A DNA stretch of 64,000 nt, taken from assembly GCF_000802385.1 (NCBI RefSeq), contig NZ_JTDN01000001.1, positions 937,501 through 1,001,500 of the forward strand, written 5' to 3'. The notes beneath the pieces were generated by a model. That model did not search any database and had not been told where the DNA came from. It worked only from the letters and a program-made list of their open reading frames with translations. Numbering within the stretch: the stretch's first letter is position 1; every line of letters begins with the position of its first letter. The DNA is from Croceibacterium mercuriale (GTDB lineage: Bacteria > Pseudomonadota > Alphaproteobacteria > Sphingomonadales > Sphingomonadaceae). A program made the position numbers and the translations under genes. Shown piece after piece: positions 25,970 to 36,300 of the stretch.

Positions 25970-28135
25970 ATGCAATTGTCGCCGCTCGCGCTGGTCCTCG
26001 TCGGCCTGCTGCTCTCCGCCTGGAGCGTGGGGGCGGCGTGGATTGCGCTGGGGGCCCGCTCGCGCGAACGGCAGGCACGCAGCGCACGCGCCAATGTGCG
26101 GCGCCTGACGCGCATGATCGACACCGCGCCGGCGCTGCCGCTGCTTGTCCGGTCGGACGGCCGGATCGAAGGGCCGGAACGCCTGGCCTCCTGGCTGGGC
26201 CTCGACCGGCTGCCGGAGTATCTGCCGGAATTCGGCCGCCACGCGACCGGCCTCAATCCGGCGGATGTGGACAGCCTGGCCGAACAGGTCCGCCGCACGC
26301 AGAAGAGCGCCGCTTCCTTCTCCCTCGTGCTGCAGGCCCGCGGTGGCACCTTGCGCAGCCTGTCCGTGCAGGGGCAGCTGGCCGACCCGGCCGTCGCACC
26401 GGAAGGAACGGCGCTGCTGTGGTGGTTCGACGTGTCCGACAGCGACGCCGAACTGGTCGCCGCCCGCCGGCAGGCGGCCGAAGCCTCGGCCGACTTCGCC
26501 GCCCTGGTCGGCCTGGTGGAGCATGCTCCCCTGCCGATGTGGGTGCGCGGCGGCGATGGCGCCTTGCGCTTTGTCAACCAGCCCTATGCCGATGCGGTGG
26601 GTGCGCCCGACGCCGGCACCGCGATCGAACGCGGGCTGGAACTGGTCGAGCCGGTCGACGGCATGAACGCCCGCGCATCCGCCGCCCGTGCCGCGGAGAA
26701 GGGCGCGCCGCTTTCACGCCGGGTGCAGGCGACCATCGCCGGTGATCGGCGCGCGTTGAAGGTGACCGACCTGCCTATCGGCACCACCGGCAACGTCGCC
26801 GGCTACGCGCTGGATGTGGAGGACCGCGAACTGCTGGCGCGCGAGCTTGCTGCCTTCCAGTCCAGCCAGCGCGCGTTGCTGGATCATCTGCCGCTGGGCG
26901 TGGCGCAGTTCTCCGCCGCCCGCCGCGTCGACTTCATCAATGAGCCCTTCGCCCGCGTCTTCGGGCTGGATGTCGCCGCCGTGCAGGACAGCCTGCCGCT
27001 GGATCGCGTGCTGGACAGGATGCGCGACGCCGGCCGTCTGCCGGAGATGCGCGACTTCCCTGCGTTCCGCCGCGAACTGGCCGGCTGGTTCCAGGCGGGC
27101 GAGCCGATGCGCGCGGACTGGGCGGTGAAGGGCGGCATGCATCTGAAGGTGCTCGGCCTGCCGCTGCCCGATGGCGGACTGGTGCTGGTGGCGGAGGACC
27201 GGTCGGAACAGCTGGCGGTGCTGGCCGCGCGCGACACGCTGCTGCGTGTGCGCACCGCCATGGTCGACAACCTGTTTGAAGCGGTCGCGGTGGTCGCGCC
27301 CGATGGCCGGCTGCAATTGTGGAACCGGCGGTTCGGCCTGCTGTGGGATCTGCCCGAAGACCTGCTGCCTGCCGGGATCGGCCCCGATCCCTCGGCGCCG
27401 CGCTTCGACAGCGTGCTGCAGGCGATCGCCGACCGTCTGGCCCGCCCGGCGCAGGTCGCTGCGATCGCCGATGTGGTGCGCGCGGCCACGCTGGACCGGC
27501 GGATGCGGGCCGGGCAGGTGCTGCTGGCGGATGGCCGTACCCTGGCCTTTGCCGGGATCCCGCTGCCGGATGGCAACGGCCTGCTGACCGCGATCGATGT
27601 CACCGGGCAGAAGCTGCGCGAGGATGTGCTGCGCGAACGGGCCGATCTGGTGGAACAGGCCGACCGTGCCGTTCAGGTGGAGACCGGCCCGGTCATGTCC
27701 GGCGCCCGCGAGACTATCGAATTGCTGCCATTCGTGACCGGGGGCGTCCGCGCACAGGAACAGGCGATCGTCGCCCGCGGGTTGAAGCTGGACCTGCGCG
27801 GCGACCGCAGCGCGGGCGAGGTGCAGGCCGATCCCCAGCAGCTGGCCGATGCGCTGGCGATCCTGCTGGCGCGCGCGATCACCGACTGCCGGGACGGCGG
27901 CCGAATCCAGGTGACCCTGGCCGGATCGCGCAAGCCGGAGCGTATCGTGCTGGCGCATGACGGTGTGCCGCTATCCCCGGGCGTGATGGAAGAAGCACTG
28001 GGCAGCGCGCCTGCGCGTAGCGAAGCCGGCCGGGCGCTGTCCCGCGCGCGCCTGCTGGTGGAGGCGCAGGACGGCCAGTTGCGCCTGCGATCGGATGGCG
28101 TGCGCGGTACGATCGCCAGCATCGTACTGCCATGA
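25970..28135 (+). CDS. Membrane PAS protein resembling a sensor histidine kinase, degenerate
   Basis: This is a 721-residue protein with one N-terminal membrane helix (about 5-27). It has several PAS-like regions (about 45-135, 175-270, 295-400 and 430-545) and a C-terminal region with the outline of a HATPase domain (about 590-721). The usual kinase residues are missing. No His occurs in the stretch where the H-box should be (550-585). The N-box region reads ILLARAITDCRDGG without its Asn pair. The G-box is replaced by GRALSRARLLVEA. It is therefore probably not an active kinase and may be a signalling scaffold. Its stop overlaps the tsaE start (ATGA). No response regulator is adjacent. Confidence 0.85.
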   Translation: MQLSPLALVLVGLLLSAWSVGAAWIALGARSRERQARSARANVRRLTRMIDTAPALPLLVRSDGRIEGPERLASWLGLDRLPEYLPEFGRHATGLNPADVDSLAEQVRRTQKSAASFSLVLQARGGTLRSLSVQGQLADPAVAPEGTALLWWFDVSDSDAELVAARRQAAEASADFAALVGLVEHAPLPMWVRGGDGALRFVNQPYADAVGAPDAGTAIERGLELVEPVDGMNARASAARAAEKGAPLSRRVQATIAGDRRALKVTDLPIGTTGNVAGYALDVEDRELLARELAAFQSSQRALLDHLPLGVAQFSAARRVDFINEPFARVFGLDVAAVQDSLPLDRVLDRMRDAGRLPEMRDFPAFRRELAGWFQAGEPMRADWAVKGGMHLKVLGLPLPDGGLVLVAEDRSEQLAVLAARDTLLRVRTAMVDNLFEAVAVVAPDGRLQLWNRRFGLLWDLPEDLLPAGIGPDPSAPRFDSVLQAIADRLARPAQVAAIADVVRAATLDRRMRAGQVLLADGRTLAFAGIPLPDGNGLLTAIDVTGQKLREDVLRERADLVEQADRAVQVETGPVMSGARETIELLPFVTGGVRAQEQAIVARGLKLDLRGDRSAGEVQADPQQLADALAILLARAITDCRDGGRIQVTLAGSRKPERIVLAHDGVPLSPGVMEEALGSAPARSEAGRALSRARLLVEAQDGQLRLRSDGVRGTIASIVLP

Positions 28136-28581
28136 CCCGCACGATCGACCTGCCGGACGAAGCCGCCACCCGCGCGCTCGGCCAGCGGATCGCGGCGGTG
28201 TTGCGGGCGGATGACGTGGTGGCGCTGACAGGTGGGCTGGGCGCCGGCAAGACCACGCTGGCGCGCGCGATCATCGCGGCCGCCGGCCATCTGGGGGAGG
28301 TGCCGTCACCGACCTTCACCATCGTCGAGACATACGATCCGCCGAATGTCCGGCTGCCGCTGGTGCACGCCGACTTCTATCGCCTGCGCTCGCCCGACGA
28401 GGCGGCGGAGATCGGGCTGGACGATTACCGCACCGGCGCGGCGCTGATCGCCGAATGGCCCGACCATGCCGGCGGCTTCACGCATGAACCTGCGTGCCTG
28501 TCCATCCGGCTCGAAACAGTGGGTGAGGCAAGAAGGGCGATTGTGGAACCGGGCGCGGATTGGCATGGCCGTGCCCCATGA
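28132..28581 (+). CDS. tsaE: tRNA threonylcarbamoyladenosine biosynthesis ATPase TsaE
   Basis: This is the 149-residue ATPase of the TsaBDE complex that makes t6A37 in ANN-decoding tRNAs. Walker A is GGLGAGKTTLARA (about residues 34-46). The family segments PSPTFTIVETYD and HADFYRL, and the later DY and EWPDH, are all visible. Start and stop overlap both neighbours by 4 bases (ATGA), placing it firmly in the operon between the PAS protein and amgK. Confidence 0.94.
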   Translation: MTRTIDLPDEAATRALGQRIAAVLRADDVVALTGGLGAGKTTLARAIIAAAGHLGEVPSPTFTIVETYDPPNVRLPLVHADFYRLRSPDEAAEIGLDDYRTGAALIAEWPDHAGGFTHEPACLSIRLETVGEARRAIVEPGADWHGRAP

Positions 28582-29558
28582 ATGATGCTCTGCCTGCGGG
28601 CCTCGACGATTTTCTTGCTGACGCCGGCTGGTCCGGCGCGGCGGTGGAGCCGCTGGCCGGCGATGCCAGTTTCCGCCGCTACTTCCGCATTCGTGCCGGT
28701 GACGGCCGCACCGCCATGCTGATGGACGCGCCGCCGCCGCACGAGGACCCGGGCCCGTTCCTGCATGTCGCCGGGTGGCTGACGGAACACGGGCAGCGCG
28801 CGCCCCGCATCCTGGCCGCCCGGGCGGAGCAGGGGCTGGTGCTGCTGGAGGATTTCGGCGAGGCGCGGATGCGCGACTGGCTGGACGATCACGTGCAGGA
28901 CGAAAGCGATGTCTATGCCGCGGCGATCGACACGCTGGTGGCCTTGCACCGGCAGCCGGCCGGCCCGTTCTCGCCATACGACCTGACCGTCTACCAGCGG
29001 GAGGCGGCGCTGTTCGTGGAATGGTACTGCCCGGCGATGGGCCTGACCGTAGATACCGAAGGCTGGCACGCCGCCTGGGAGCAGGTGCTGGAGCCGCTGC
29101 TGGCCCGGCAGGCGCCCGGCGTCACCGTGCTGCGCGACTATCACGCCGAAAACATCATGCTGCTGGACGGCGGCGCGCAGGGGCTGATCGACTTCCAGGA
29201 CGCGCTGGTCGGCCATCGTGCCTACGACCTGGTATCGCTGCTGCAGGATGCCCGCCGCGATGTCCCGCCCGCGCTGGAGGCGGCGATGCTGGATCGCTAC
29301 TGCGCCGCGGCCAACGCAGATGACGCCTTCCGTGCCGACTATGCCCGGCTGGGTGCGCAGCGGAATGCCAAGATCGTGGGCATCTTCGCCCGCCTGTGGA
29401 AGCGTGACGGCAAGGCGCGATACCTCGCCTTCATCCCGCGGGTCTGGGCCGCGCTGGAGCGTGATCTGGACCATCCCGCGCTGGCGCCGGTCGCCGCCTG
29501 GTTCGCGGCCAACATACCGCAGGAAATACGCGACACCGAAGGCGGGGAACTGCAATGA
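28578..29558 (+). CDS. amgK: N-acetylmuramate/N-acetylglucosamine anomeric kinase
   Basis: This is a 326-residue aminoglycoside-phosphotransferase-fold kinase. In the AmgK pathway it phosphorylates MurNAc or GlcNAc at C1 during cell-wall recycling. Visible motifs are GDASFRRYFR at the N-terminus, the catalytic loop LRDYHAENIMLL and the metal-binding LIDFQDALVGHRAYDL. The ATG at 28578 overlaps the tsaE stop (ATGA), favoured over one six codons upstream. The next gene is murU, the uridylyltransferase of the same route, which supports the assignment. Confidence 0.9.
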   Translation: MNDALPAGLDDFLADAGWSGAAVEPLAGDASFRRYFRIRAGDGRTAMLMDAPPPHEDPGPFLHVAGWLTEHGQRAPRILAARAEQGLVLLEDFGEARMRDWLDDHVQDESDVYAAAIDTLVALHRQPAGPFSPYDLTVYQREAALFVEWYCPAMGLTVDTEGWHAAWEQVLEPLLARQAPGVTVLRDYHAENIMLLDGGAQGLIDFQDALVGHRAYDLVSLLQDARRDVPPALEAAMLDRYCAAANADDAFRADYARLGAQRNAKIVGIFARLWKRDGKARYLAFIPRVWAALERDLDHPALAPVAAWFAANIPQEIRDTEGGELQ

Positions 29559-30295
29559 ATGCGCCGGTAACGGGACTGCTGCCGACCTTGGCATCCGACA
29601 CCTGCATGGTGCTGGCCGCCGGGCTGGGCAAGCGGATGCGGCCGCTGACGATCAGCCAGCCCAAGCCGATGGTGCGTGTGGCCGGCAAGCCGCTGCTGGA
29701 TCATGCGCTGGACCGGCTCACCGCCGCGGGCATCGCGCGCGCCGTGGTGAACGTGCACTATCTGGCCGACGCGATCGAGGCCCATGTGAAGTCTCGCACC
29801 GCACCGCAGGTGGTGATCTCCGACGAGCGGGCCGAACTGCTGGAAACCGGCGGCGGGCTGGCCCATGCGGCCGGGCTGCTGCCCGATCCGTTCTTCTGCA
29901 TGAACAGCGATAACATCTGGCTGGACGGGCCGTATGACGCCTTCCACGAACTGTCGCGCGCCTGGGATCCGGAACGGATGGATGCGCTGCTGCTGGTGAC
30001 CGGCCACGCCCGCACGCACAATTTCGTTGGCACCGGGGATTTCCACATGGACGGGCTTGGCCGGCTCAGCCGTCGCCGGGCCGCGCGGGTTGCCCCCTTC
30101 GTGTTCACCGGCGTGCAGCTGGTGTCCAAGCGCCTGCTGCGCGACGCGCCCGGCGGGGCGTTTTCCACGAACCTGCTGTGGGATCGCGCCATCAAGGACG
30201 GGCGCCTGTTCGGCATGGCCTTCGCCGGCGAGTGGTTCGAGGTCGGCACACCGCAGGCGATCGCGCCGACCGAAGCGATCCTGGCGGGCGGCTGA
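29555..30295 (+). CDS. murU: N-acetylmuramate alpha-1-phosphate uridylyltransferase
   Basis: This 246-residue nucleotidyltransferase makes UDP-MurNAc from MurNAc-1-phosphate, bypassing de novo synthesis of this peptidoglycan precursor. The signature LAAGLGKRMRPLT is followed by QPKPMVRVAGKPLLDH, and the Mg-binding Asp is in MNSDNIW. The start overlaps the amgK stop by 4 bases. AmgK and MurU act consecutively in the fosfomycin-insensitive recycling route described in Pseudomonas putida and found in many proteobacteria without MurQ. Confidence 0.92.
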   Translation: MNAPVTGLLPTLASDTCMVLAAGLGKRMRPLTISQPKPMVRVAGKPLLDHALDRLTAAGIARAVVNVHYLADAIEAHVKSRTAPQVVISDERAELLETGGGLAHAAGLLPDPFFCMNSDNIWLDGPYDAFHELSRAWDPERMDALLLVTGHARTHNFVGTGDFHMDGLGRLSRRRAARVAPFVFTGVQLVSKRLLRDAPGGAFSTNLLWDRAIKDGRLFGMAFAGEWFEVGTPQAIAPTEAILAGG

Positions 30296-30300
30296 CCGCC

Positions 30301-33300
30301 TTGGACCAGGCCAGCCCGGGTGGTGCGCCCAGCCGCACTGCGCCGCGCGTCCATGCCATTGCCGCCCACCGCGGCTTTGCCGATGCGCTGGTGGCCGGCC
30401 TGGTGCCGCGCTACGCCGATGCGGAGCTGGGCCTGGCCCGGCTGACCCTGCTGCTGCCCAGCACCCGCGCCATCCGCACCGTGACGGAGGCGTTCATCCG
30501 TCATTTTGGCGAACATGGCGGCCGCAAGGGGCCTGACGGACAACGCCGCGCCGGGCTGCTGCTGCCACGCATGGTGGTGGTCGGCGATCTCGATCTGGAC
30601 GAGGCGCTCGGGCCATTGCTCGATCCGCTGGCGGCGGATGCGGACATCCCGCCGGCCGCCGATCCCACGTTCCGCTGGCTGCGCATTGCCGAACTGATCG
30701 CGGGCGAGCGGCCTGGCCTGCCCGGCGCCGCGCTGTTGCGGCTGGCGCATGAAACCGCGCGCACGATGGACCGCCTGCTGGTAGAGGAGATCGCGCCGGA
30801 GGAGCTGCTGGGTGACCTGGTGCTCGATACGCTGGGCGACCTGGCGGAGCATTGGCGCAAGAGCCTGGCGCTGTTCGCCCGCGTGCAGCAGATGTGGCGG
30901 TTCGAGCTGGACGAGCGCGGCCAGGTGGATGCCGCCACCCGCCGCAACCTGCTGTTCCGCCACGCCGCGCACAGCTGGCGCAGCAATCCGCCGGTAACGC
31001 CGATCGTGGCGGCGGGCGTGACCAGCGCGGCGCCGGCGCTGGCGCGGCTGCTGCGCGTGGTGAGCGAATTGCCGCAGGGCAGCGTGGTGCTGCCCGACTT
31101 CGATCTCGCACTCGCGGACCATGTGTGGGACGAGCTGGGACATGCCGGTGCACCCGACGTTCAGCCGCCGATGGCGCGGGGTGACGCGGTGACGCACCCG
31201 CAATATCACCTGAAGCTGCTGCTGAATCGCATGGGCGTGGGCCGGGAAGAGGTGCAGCCCTGGCACCGCGCCGGCCTGGGCGCGGCACCTCCGGCGCGCA
31301 GCCAGGCGCTCAGCAGCCTGTTCCTGCCGCCGTCGGCCAGCCGGGGCTGGATCGACCTGCTGCCGGAAAAGCGCCGCATGGCCGGCGTGCGGCTGATGCA
31401 GACCGCGCATCCGGAAGAGGAGGCGCAGGCCATCGCCCTGCTGGTGCGCGAGGCGCTGGAGGTACCGGCCCGGCGCGTGGCGGTGGTCACGCCCGATCGC
31501 GGACTGGCCGGGCGGGTGGTGGATCATCTGCGCCGCTGGGACATCCAAGCCGACGATTCCGCGGGCCGGCCGCTGCCGCAGACCGCCGCCGGCCGATTGT
31601 TCCTGCTGCTGGCGCAGGTCGGCGCGGAGAGTGCCGCGCCCGTGCCGCTGATCGGGCTGCTGCAGCATCCGCTGGTCCGGGCCGGTGATCCCGCGACACG
31701 GGCGAAATGGCTGGAGCGGGTACGCCGGCTGGATTTGGCACTGCGGGGTCCGCGCCGTGCGCCGGGGCTGGATGCCATCGGAGCCGTAGCCGAAGAGGCA
31801 CGGCTCGACCGCTGGTGGGCGGAACTGGAGCCAATGCTGACACCATTGGTGCAGCCGGGGTCGGCACCGCTGGCGGACCTGCTCGACCGCCTGATCGGCG
31901 CAGGCGAGACGCTGGCCGGTGAGACGCTGTGGGGCCGGGAGGACGGGCGCGCACTGGCGGCATTCGTGGAGGATCTGCGCGGGCAGGCCCGCGTGGTCGG
32001 CACGGTGCTGGATGCCGCCGAACTGCCTGCCGTGCTGCGGGAGGCGATGGAGCGGGTGGCGGTGCGGCCAGCCTATGGCGGGCACCCGCGTGTCACCATC
32101 TACGGCCTGCTGGAATCACGCATGGGCCGGGCGGACCTGGTCATCTGCGCCGGGCTGAACGAAGGTGTCTGGCCGGCCACGCCCTCCACCGACCCGCTGC
32201 TGGCACCCGCCGTGCTGCGTGCGCTGGGTGTGCCGGGCGCGGACTTCCGCATCGGTCTGGCCGCGCATGATCTTGCCGGGGCACTGGGCGCGCCCGAGGT
32301 GGTACTGAGCCGCGCGGAACGGGATGCCGGCGGGCCGGCCATCGCCAGCCGCTTCTGGCTGCGCGTGCAGGCGCTGCTGGGTGAGGACCTGCTGCCCCGG
32401 CATCACGAGCTGCGCATCCCCGAACTGGCCCGAAAGCTGGACCAGACCGGCCAGAAGCCGCCGCATCCGCGTCCCCAGCCCCGGCCATCACCCGAACAGC
32501 GGCAGGTGCGGATCAGCGTGACCGCGCTGGATCGCCTGCGGTCCGACCCATACCAGTTCTACGCCTCCTCCATCCTGCGGCTGAAGGAGCTGCAACCGCT
32601 GGATGCCGAACCCGACGCCGCCTGGCGTGGCACGGCGGCTCACGCGATCCTGGAGGCATGGCACAGGAGCGGCAATCCGTTGCCGCAGGTGGCGGAGGCG
32701 GAACTGGCGCGCATGGGTCAGCACCCGCTGATGCTGGCGTTATGGCGGCCCCGGCTGCTGAAGGCGCTGGAATGGGCCGGGGCCGAGATCGCCCGCCACC
32801 CGGAACGCGCGCCGATCCTGTTCGAGGAGTGGGGCGAAATGGCGGTGCGCGGCGTCACCATCTTCGGCAAGGTCGACCGGATCGACCGCCTCCCCGGCGG
32901 GGAGCTGGCGATCATCGACTACAAGACCGGCCAGCCGCCCAGCGGCAGGGAGGTCGAGGCCGGCTATGCCCTGCAGCTGGGCACGCTGGGGCTGATGGCA
33001 CGGGCCGGCGGCTTTCCGGATCTGCAGGGTGAGCCGACCGCGTTCGAATACTGGACGATGGCCAAGGCCCGGACCAGCGAGACAGGCTTCGGTGCGGTGG
33101 TCACGCCCTTGCTGGTCGGGTCCAAGCGCAGCGGCATCCCGCCGGACGACTTCCTGCCCGAAGCGGAACGCTACCTACACGAGGCGCTGAGCCGCTGGAT
33201 CCTGGGCGACGAACCTTTCACGGCGCGGCTCAACCCCGATGCGCCGGGCTATGCCACCTATGACCAGCTGATGCGGCTGGACGAATGGATGGGAGAGCTG

Positions 33301-33303
33301 TGA
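30301..33303 (+). CDS. addB: AddB subunit of the double-strand break repair helicase-nuclease
   Basis: This protein of about 1000 residues pairs with AddA to process double-strand breaks for RecA-dependent repair. The C-terminal PD-(D/E)xK nuclease is seen around LAIIDYKTGQPPS, preceded by the Glu-containing ILFEEW and the His of TAAHAILEAWH. The N-terminus VHAIAAHRGFADALVAG has no GxxGxGKT Walker A motif, and no C-terminal cysteine cluster for the Fe-S fold was seen, as expected for the alphaproteobacterial form. The TTG at 30301 is inferred: no ATG lies near the conserved N-terminus. It follows murU after 5 bases and overlaps addA (GTGA). Confidence 0.92.
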   Translation: MDQASPGGAPSRTAPRVHAIAAHRGFADALVAGLVPRYADAELGLARLTLLLPSTRAIRTVTEAFIRHFGEHGGRKGPDGQRRAGLLLPRMVVVGDLDLDEALGPLLDPLAADADIPPAADPTFRWLRIAELIAGERPGLPGAALLRLAHETARTMDRLLVEEIAPEELLGDLVLDTLGDLAEHWRKSLALFARVQQMWRFELDERGQVDAATRRNLLFRHAAHSWRSNPPVTPIVAAGVTSAAPALARLLRVVSELPQGSVVLPDFDLALADHVWDELGHAGAPDVQPPMARGDAVTHPQYHLKLLLNRMGVGREEVQPWHRAGLGAAPPARSQALSSLFLPPSASRGWIDLLPEKRRMAGVRLMQTAHPEEEAQAIALLVREALEVPARRVAVVTPDRGLAGRVVDHLRRWDIQADDSAGRPLPQTAAGRLFLLLAQVGAESAAPVPLIGLLQHPLVRAGDPATRAKWLERVRRLDLALRGPRRAPGLDAIGAVAEEARLDRWWAELEPMLTPLVQPGSAPLADLLDRLIGAGETLAGETLWGREDGRALAAFVEDLRGQARVVGTVLDAAELPAVLREAMERVAVRPAYGGHPRVTIYGLLESRMGRADLVICAGLNEGVWPATPSTDPLLAPAVLRALGVPGADFRIGLAAHDLAGALGAPEVVLSRAERDAGGPAIASRFWLRVQALLGEDLLPRHHELRIPELARKLDQTGQKPPHPRPQPRPSPEQRQVRISVTALDRLRSDPYQFYASSILRLKELQPLDAEPDAAWRGTAAHAILEAWHRSGNPLPQVAEAELARMGQHPLMLALWRPRLLKALEWAGAEIARHPERAPILFEEWGEMAVRGVTIFGKVDRIDRLPGGELAIIDYKTGQPPSGREVEAGYALQLGTLGLMARAGGFPDLQGEPTAFEYWTMAKARTSETGFGAVVTPLLVGSKRSGIPPDDFLPEAERYLHEALSRWILGDEPFTARLNPDAPGYATYDQLMRLDEWMGEL

Positions 33304-36300
33304 GCAAGGTCCATCCCCTGCGCGGCGAACAGGCGCGCGCGGTCAACCCGGCGGACAGCGTGTGGCTGAGCGCCAGTGCCGGCACGGGCAAGACGCAGGT
33401 CCTGTCCGCCCGCGTGCTGCGGCTGCTGCTGCAGCCCGATGTCAGCCCCGAACAGATCCTGTGCCTCACCTTCACCAAGGCCGGGGCGGCCGAAATGGCG
33501 GAGCGGGTCAATGCCGTGCTCGCCCGCTGGGTGCGGCTGGAGGAGACGGTGCTGTTCGGCGACCTGGAGGCGATCGGCGCCCCGACGGACGATGCCACCC
33601 GCGACCGCGCCCGCACCCGCTTCGCGGCGGTACTGGACTCGCCGGGCGGTGGCCTCCGCATCGATACGATCCACGCCTTTTCACAGTGGCTGCTGGGTGC
33701 CTTTCCGGAAGAGGCGGAGATGGCCCCTGGCACGCAGCCGATGGAGGATCGCGATCGCGACCTGCTGGGCCGGCAGGTGCTGGCCGACCTGCTGGGTCAA
33801 TGGCAGGCGTCTGGCGATGCCGAGCCGGTTGGCGCGCTGGAGGCCCTGTCGCTGCGGCTGGGGCCGGACAAGGCCCGCAGCTGGCTGATGCGCTGCGCCG
33901 CCGCGCGTGACCTGTGGTGGGGACCGGGCGCCTGGCAGGAGCCGTTGCGTACGCGGATCGATCAGGCGCTGGGTCTGCCGGCCGGTGCCGGACCGGAAAG
34001 CGTGGCCGAACTGTGCGCGGATGGACTGTTCGATTGCGCTGCCCTGCAGCGCTGCCTGGAGGTAAATCGCAGCTGGGGCGCAGCGACCGGGCTGAAATGC
34101 GTCGACGCCATCACCTTGTGGCAGGGCGGCGATGGCGCGGCGCGGGCAGAGGGCTTCGAGGCGCTGAAAGCCGCGCTGTTCACCAAGGATGGCAAGCCTC
34201 GTTCCCTGAAGTCGCTGGAGAGGCTCGACGCGAATTACGAAGCCACCGCAGCGCGCGTGCTGGCGAGCATCGAGCGGGTGCAGGAACGCGCCGCGCTGCT
34301 GCAACTGGCGGACATGCTGGTGCCGGCACTGTCGCTCGGCCGCCGGTTTGCGCTCGCGTGGGATGCCGCCAAGATGCGGGAAGGGCTGATCGAGTTCGAC
34401 GACCTGATCCGCCGCGCCGCCGCGCTGCTGACGGTGGAGAGCATGGGCGAATGGATCCGCTACAAGCTCGATCGCCGGTTCGATCACATCCTGGTGGACG
34501 AGGCGCAGGATACCAACAGCAGCCAGTGGTCCATCATCGGCGCGCTGACGGAAGATTTCTTCGCGGGGCAGGGGCAGCATGACAACAAGCTGCGCACCAT
34601 CTTCGTCGTCGGGGACTACAAGCAGGCGATCTTCCGCTTCCAGGGCACCAGTCCCGAGAACTTCCGGGAGGCGAAGAACCGCTTTGCCCGGGCCATGCTC
34701 GACCGGGTCGACAATGTCCGCCTGCTGCCCGAACGGATCGACGCGCGCGAACTGGTCGAACTCGGGCTCGGCCGGTCCTATCGCACCGCGCAGCCGGTGC
34801 TGGACTTCGTGGATGCCGCGATCGGCCTGATCGGGCACGAGAGCATGGGCCTCGATCGTCCGCCGACGCCGCATGTGGGGGACGAGCGCGCCGGCATGGT
34901 GACGCTGTGGCGTCCGGTGATCGCGCAACCCGGCGAGGACGAGGAGCCGGACGAGGAAGGCGAGGGCGGCGAAGGCTGGCTCTCCGCGCCGGAGCGCCGC
35001 ATGGCCGACCGGATCGCCGCGCAGATCAAGGCGATGATCGGCCTCTACCCGCTGGTGAAGGGCACGCCGCGCATGGCCGGGCCGGGCGACTTCATGGTGC
35101 TGGTGCGCAAGCGGCGCGAGCTGGCGGGGCTGATCGTGGCGCGCCTGCATGCGGCCGGCGTCCCGGTCGCGGGCGTGGACCGGCTGCGGCTGGGCGCGCC
35201 GCTGGCGGTGAAGGACCTGCTGGCCGCCTTGCGCTTTGCCACGCAGCCGCTGGACGATCTCAGCCTCGCCTGCCTGCTGGTCAGCCCGCTGGTGGGCTGG
35301 AGCCAGGAACAGCTGCTGCAGCATGGCTGGCGGGGCGACAGCAAGGGCTCGCTGTGGGACCATCTGCGTCGGTCCGACCATCCCGATGTGCTGGCCTTGC
35401 GCGTGCAGCTGGAGGCGCTCCTTGCGCGCGCCGATTTCGAACCGCCGCATGTCCTGCTGCACTGGCTGCTGCTGGGTCCGTGGCAGGGCCGGGCGCGGCT
35501 GGTCGCCCGGCTGGGGCAGGAGGCGAACGATCCGATCGACGAGCTGCTGAATGCCGCGCTGGCCTTTTCCGCCACGCAGGTGCCGGGTCTCACCGCGTTC
35601 CTGCGCTGGTTCGATGCGGGCGAGGGGGAGCTGAAGCGCGATCAGGCCGGTTCCGGCGGGCTGGTGCGGGTGATGACGGTGCACGGGTCCAAGGGGCTGC
35701 AGGCACCGATCGTGATCCTGGCCGATGCGACGGGCAACCCGGATGCCAGCCCGATGCGGGACCTGGTCCTGCCAGAGCAGGTACCCGGTGGTGGGTTGAC
35801 ACGGGCCATCCCGCTGCCCGATCCGCCGAAAGAGCTGAAGGTCGGCCGCATCGCCGCCGCCGAGGCGCAGGCCCGCGCCGAGGAGCGGGAGGAGCACTGG
35901 CGCCTGCTCTATGTCGCGATGACCCGTGCGGAAGAGGCGCTGTTCATCGGTGGCGCTCTGGGCAAGCGGGAGACGGAGCCGGCGGCGGACAGCTGGTATG
36001 CCCGCCTGTCGCCGCTGATGTTCGGCGACGAGACGGCGGATCCGGTCTGGGGTGGCCGGCGTGACTGGGGCGATCCGCCCGAGGCGCCGCGCAGCCTGCA
36101 ACGTCGGCAGGCCGAGCTGCCGATGCCCTTCATGCCGCCGCAATGGGCACTGCGCGCCGTCGGTACGGAGCCGCGTCCGCCCCGTCCGCTGGCACCCTCT
36201 GCCGCCGGCAGCGAGGAAGGTGCCGACCCGCCCTTGCCGCCCGGCCAGCCCAGCTTCGCCGCCCGGCGCGGCGTGGTGATCCATCGCCTGCTGGAACGTC

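Noticed and set aside
24427-26577. A 716-codon minus-strand frame across ahcY and the PAS gene
   Set aside because: It spans two well-supported genes on the plus strand and has no recognisable domain.
29758-32085. A 775-codon minus-strand frame opposite murU and addB
   Set aside because: It is a shadow of murU/addB codon bias; no motif is visible.
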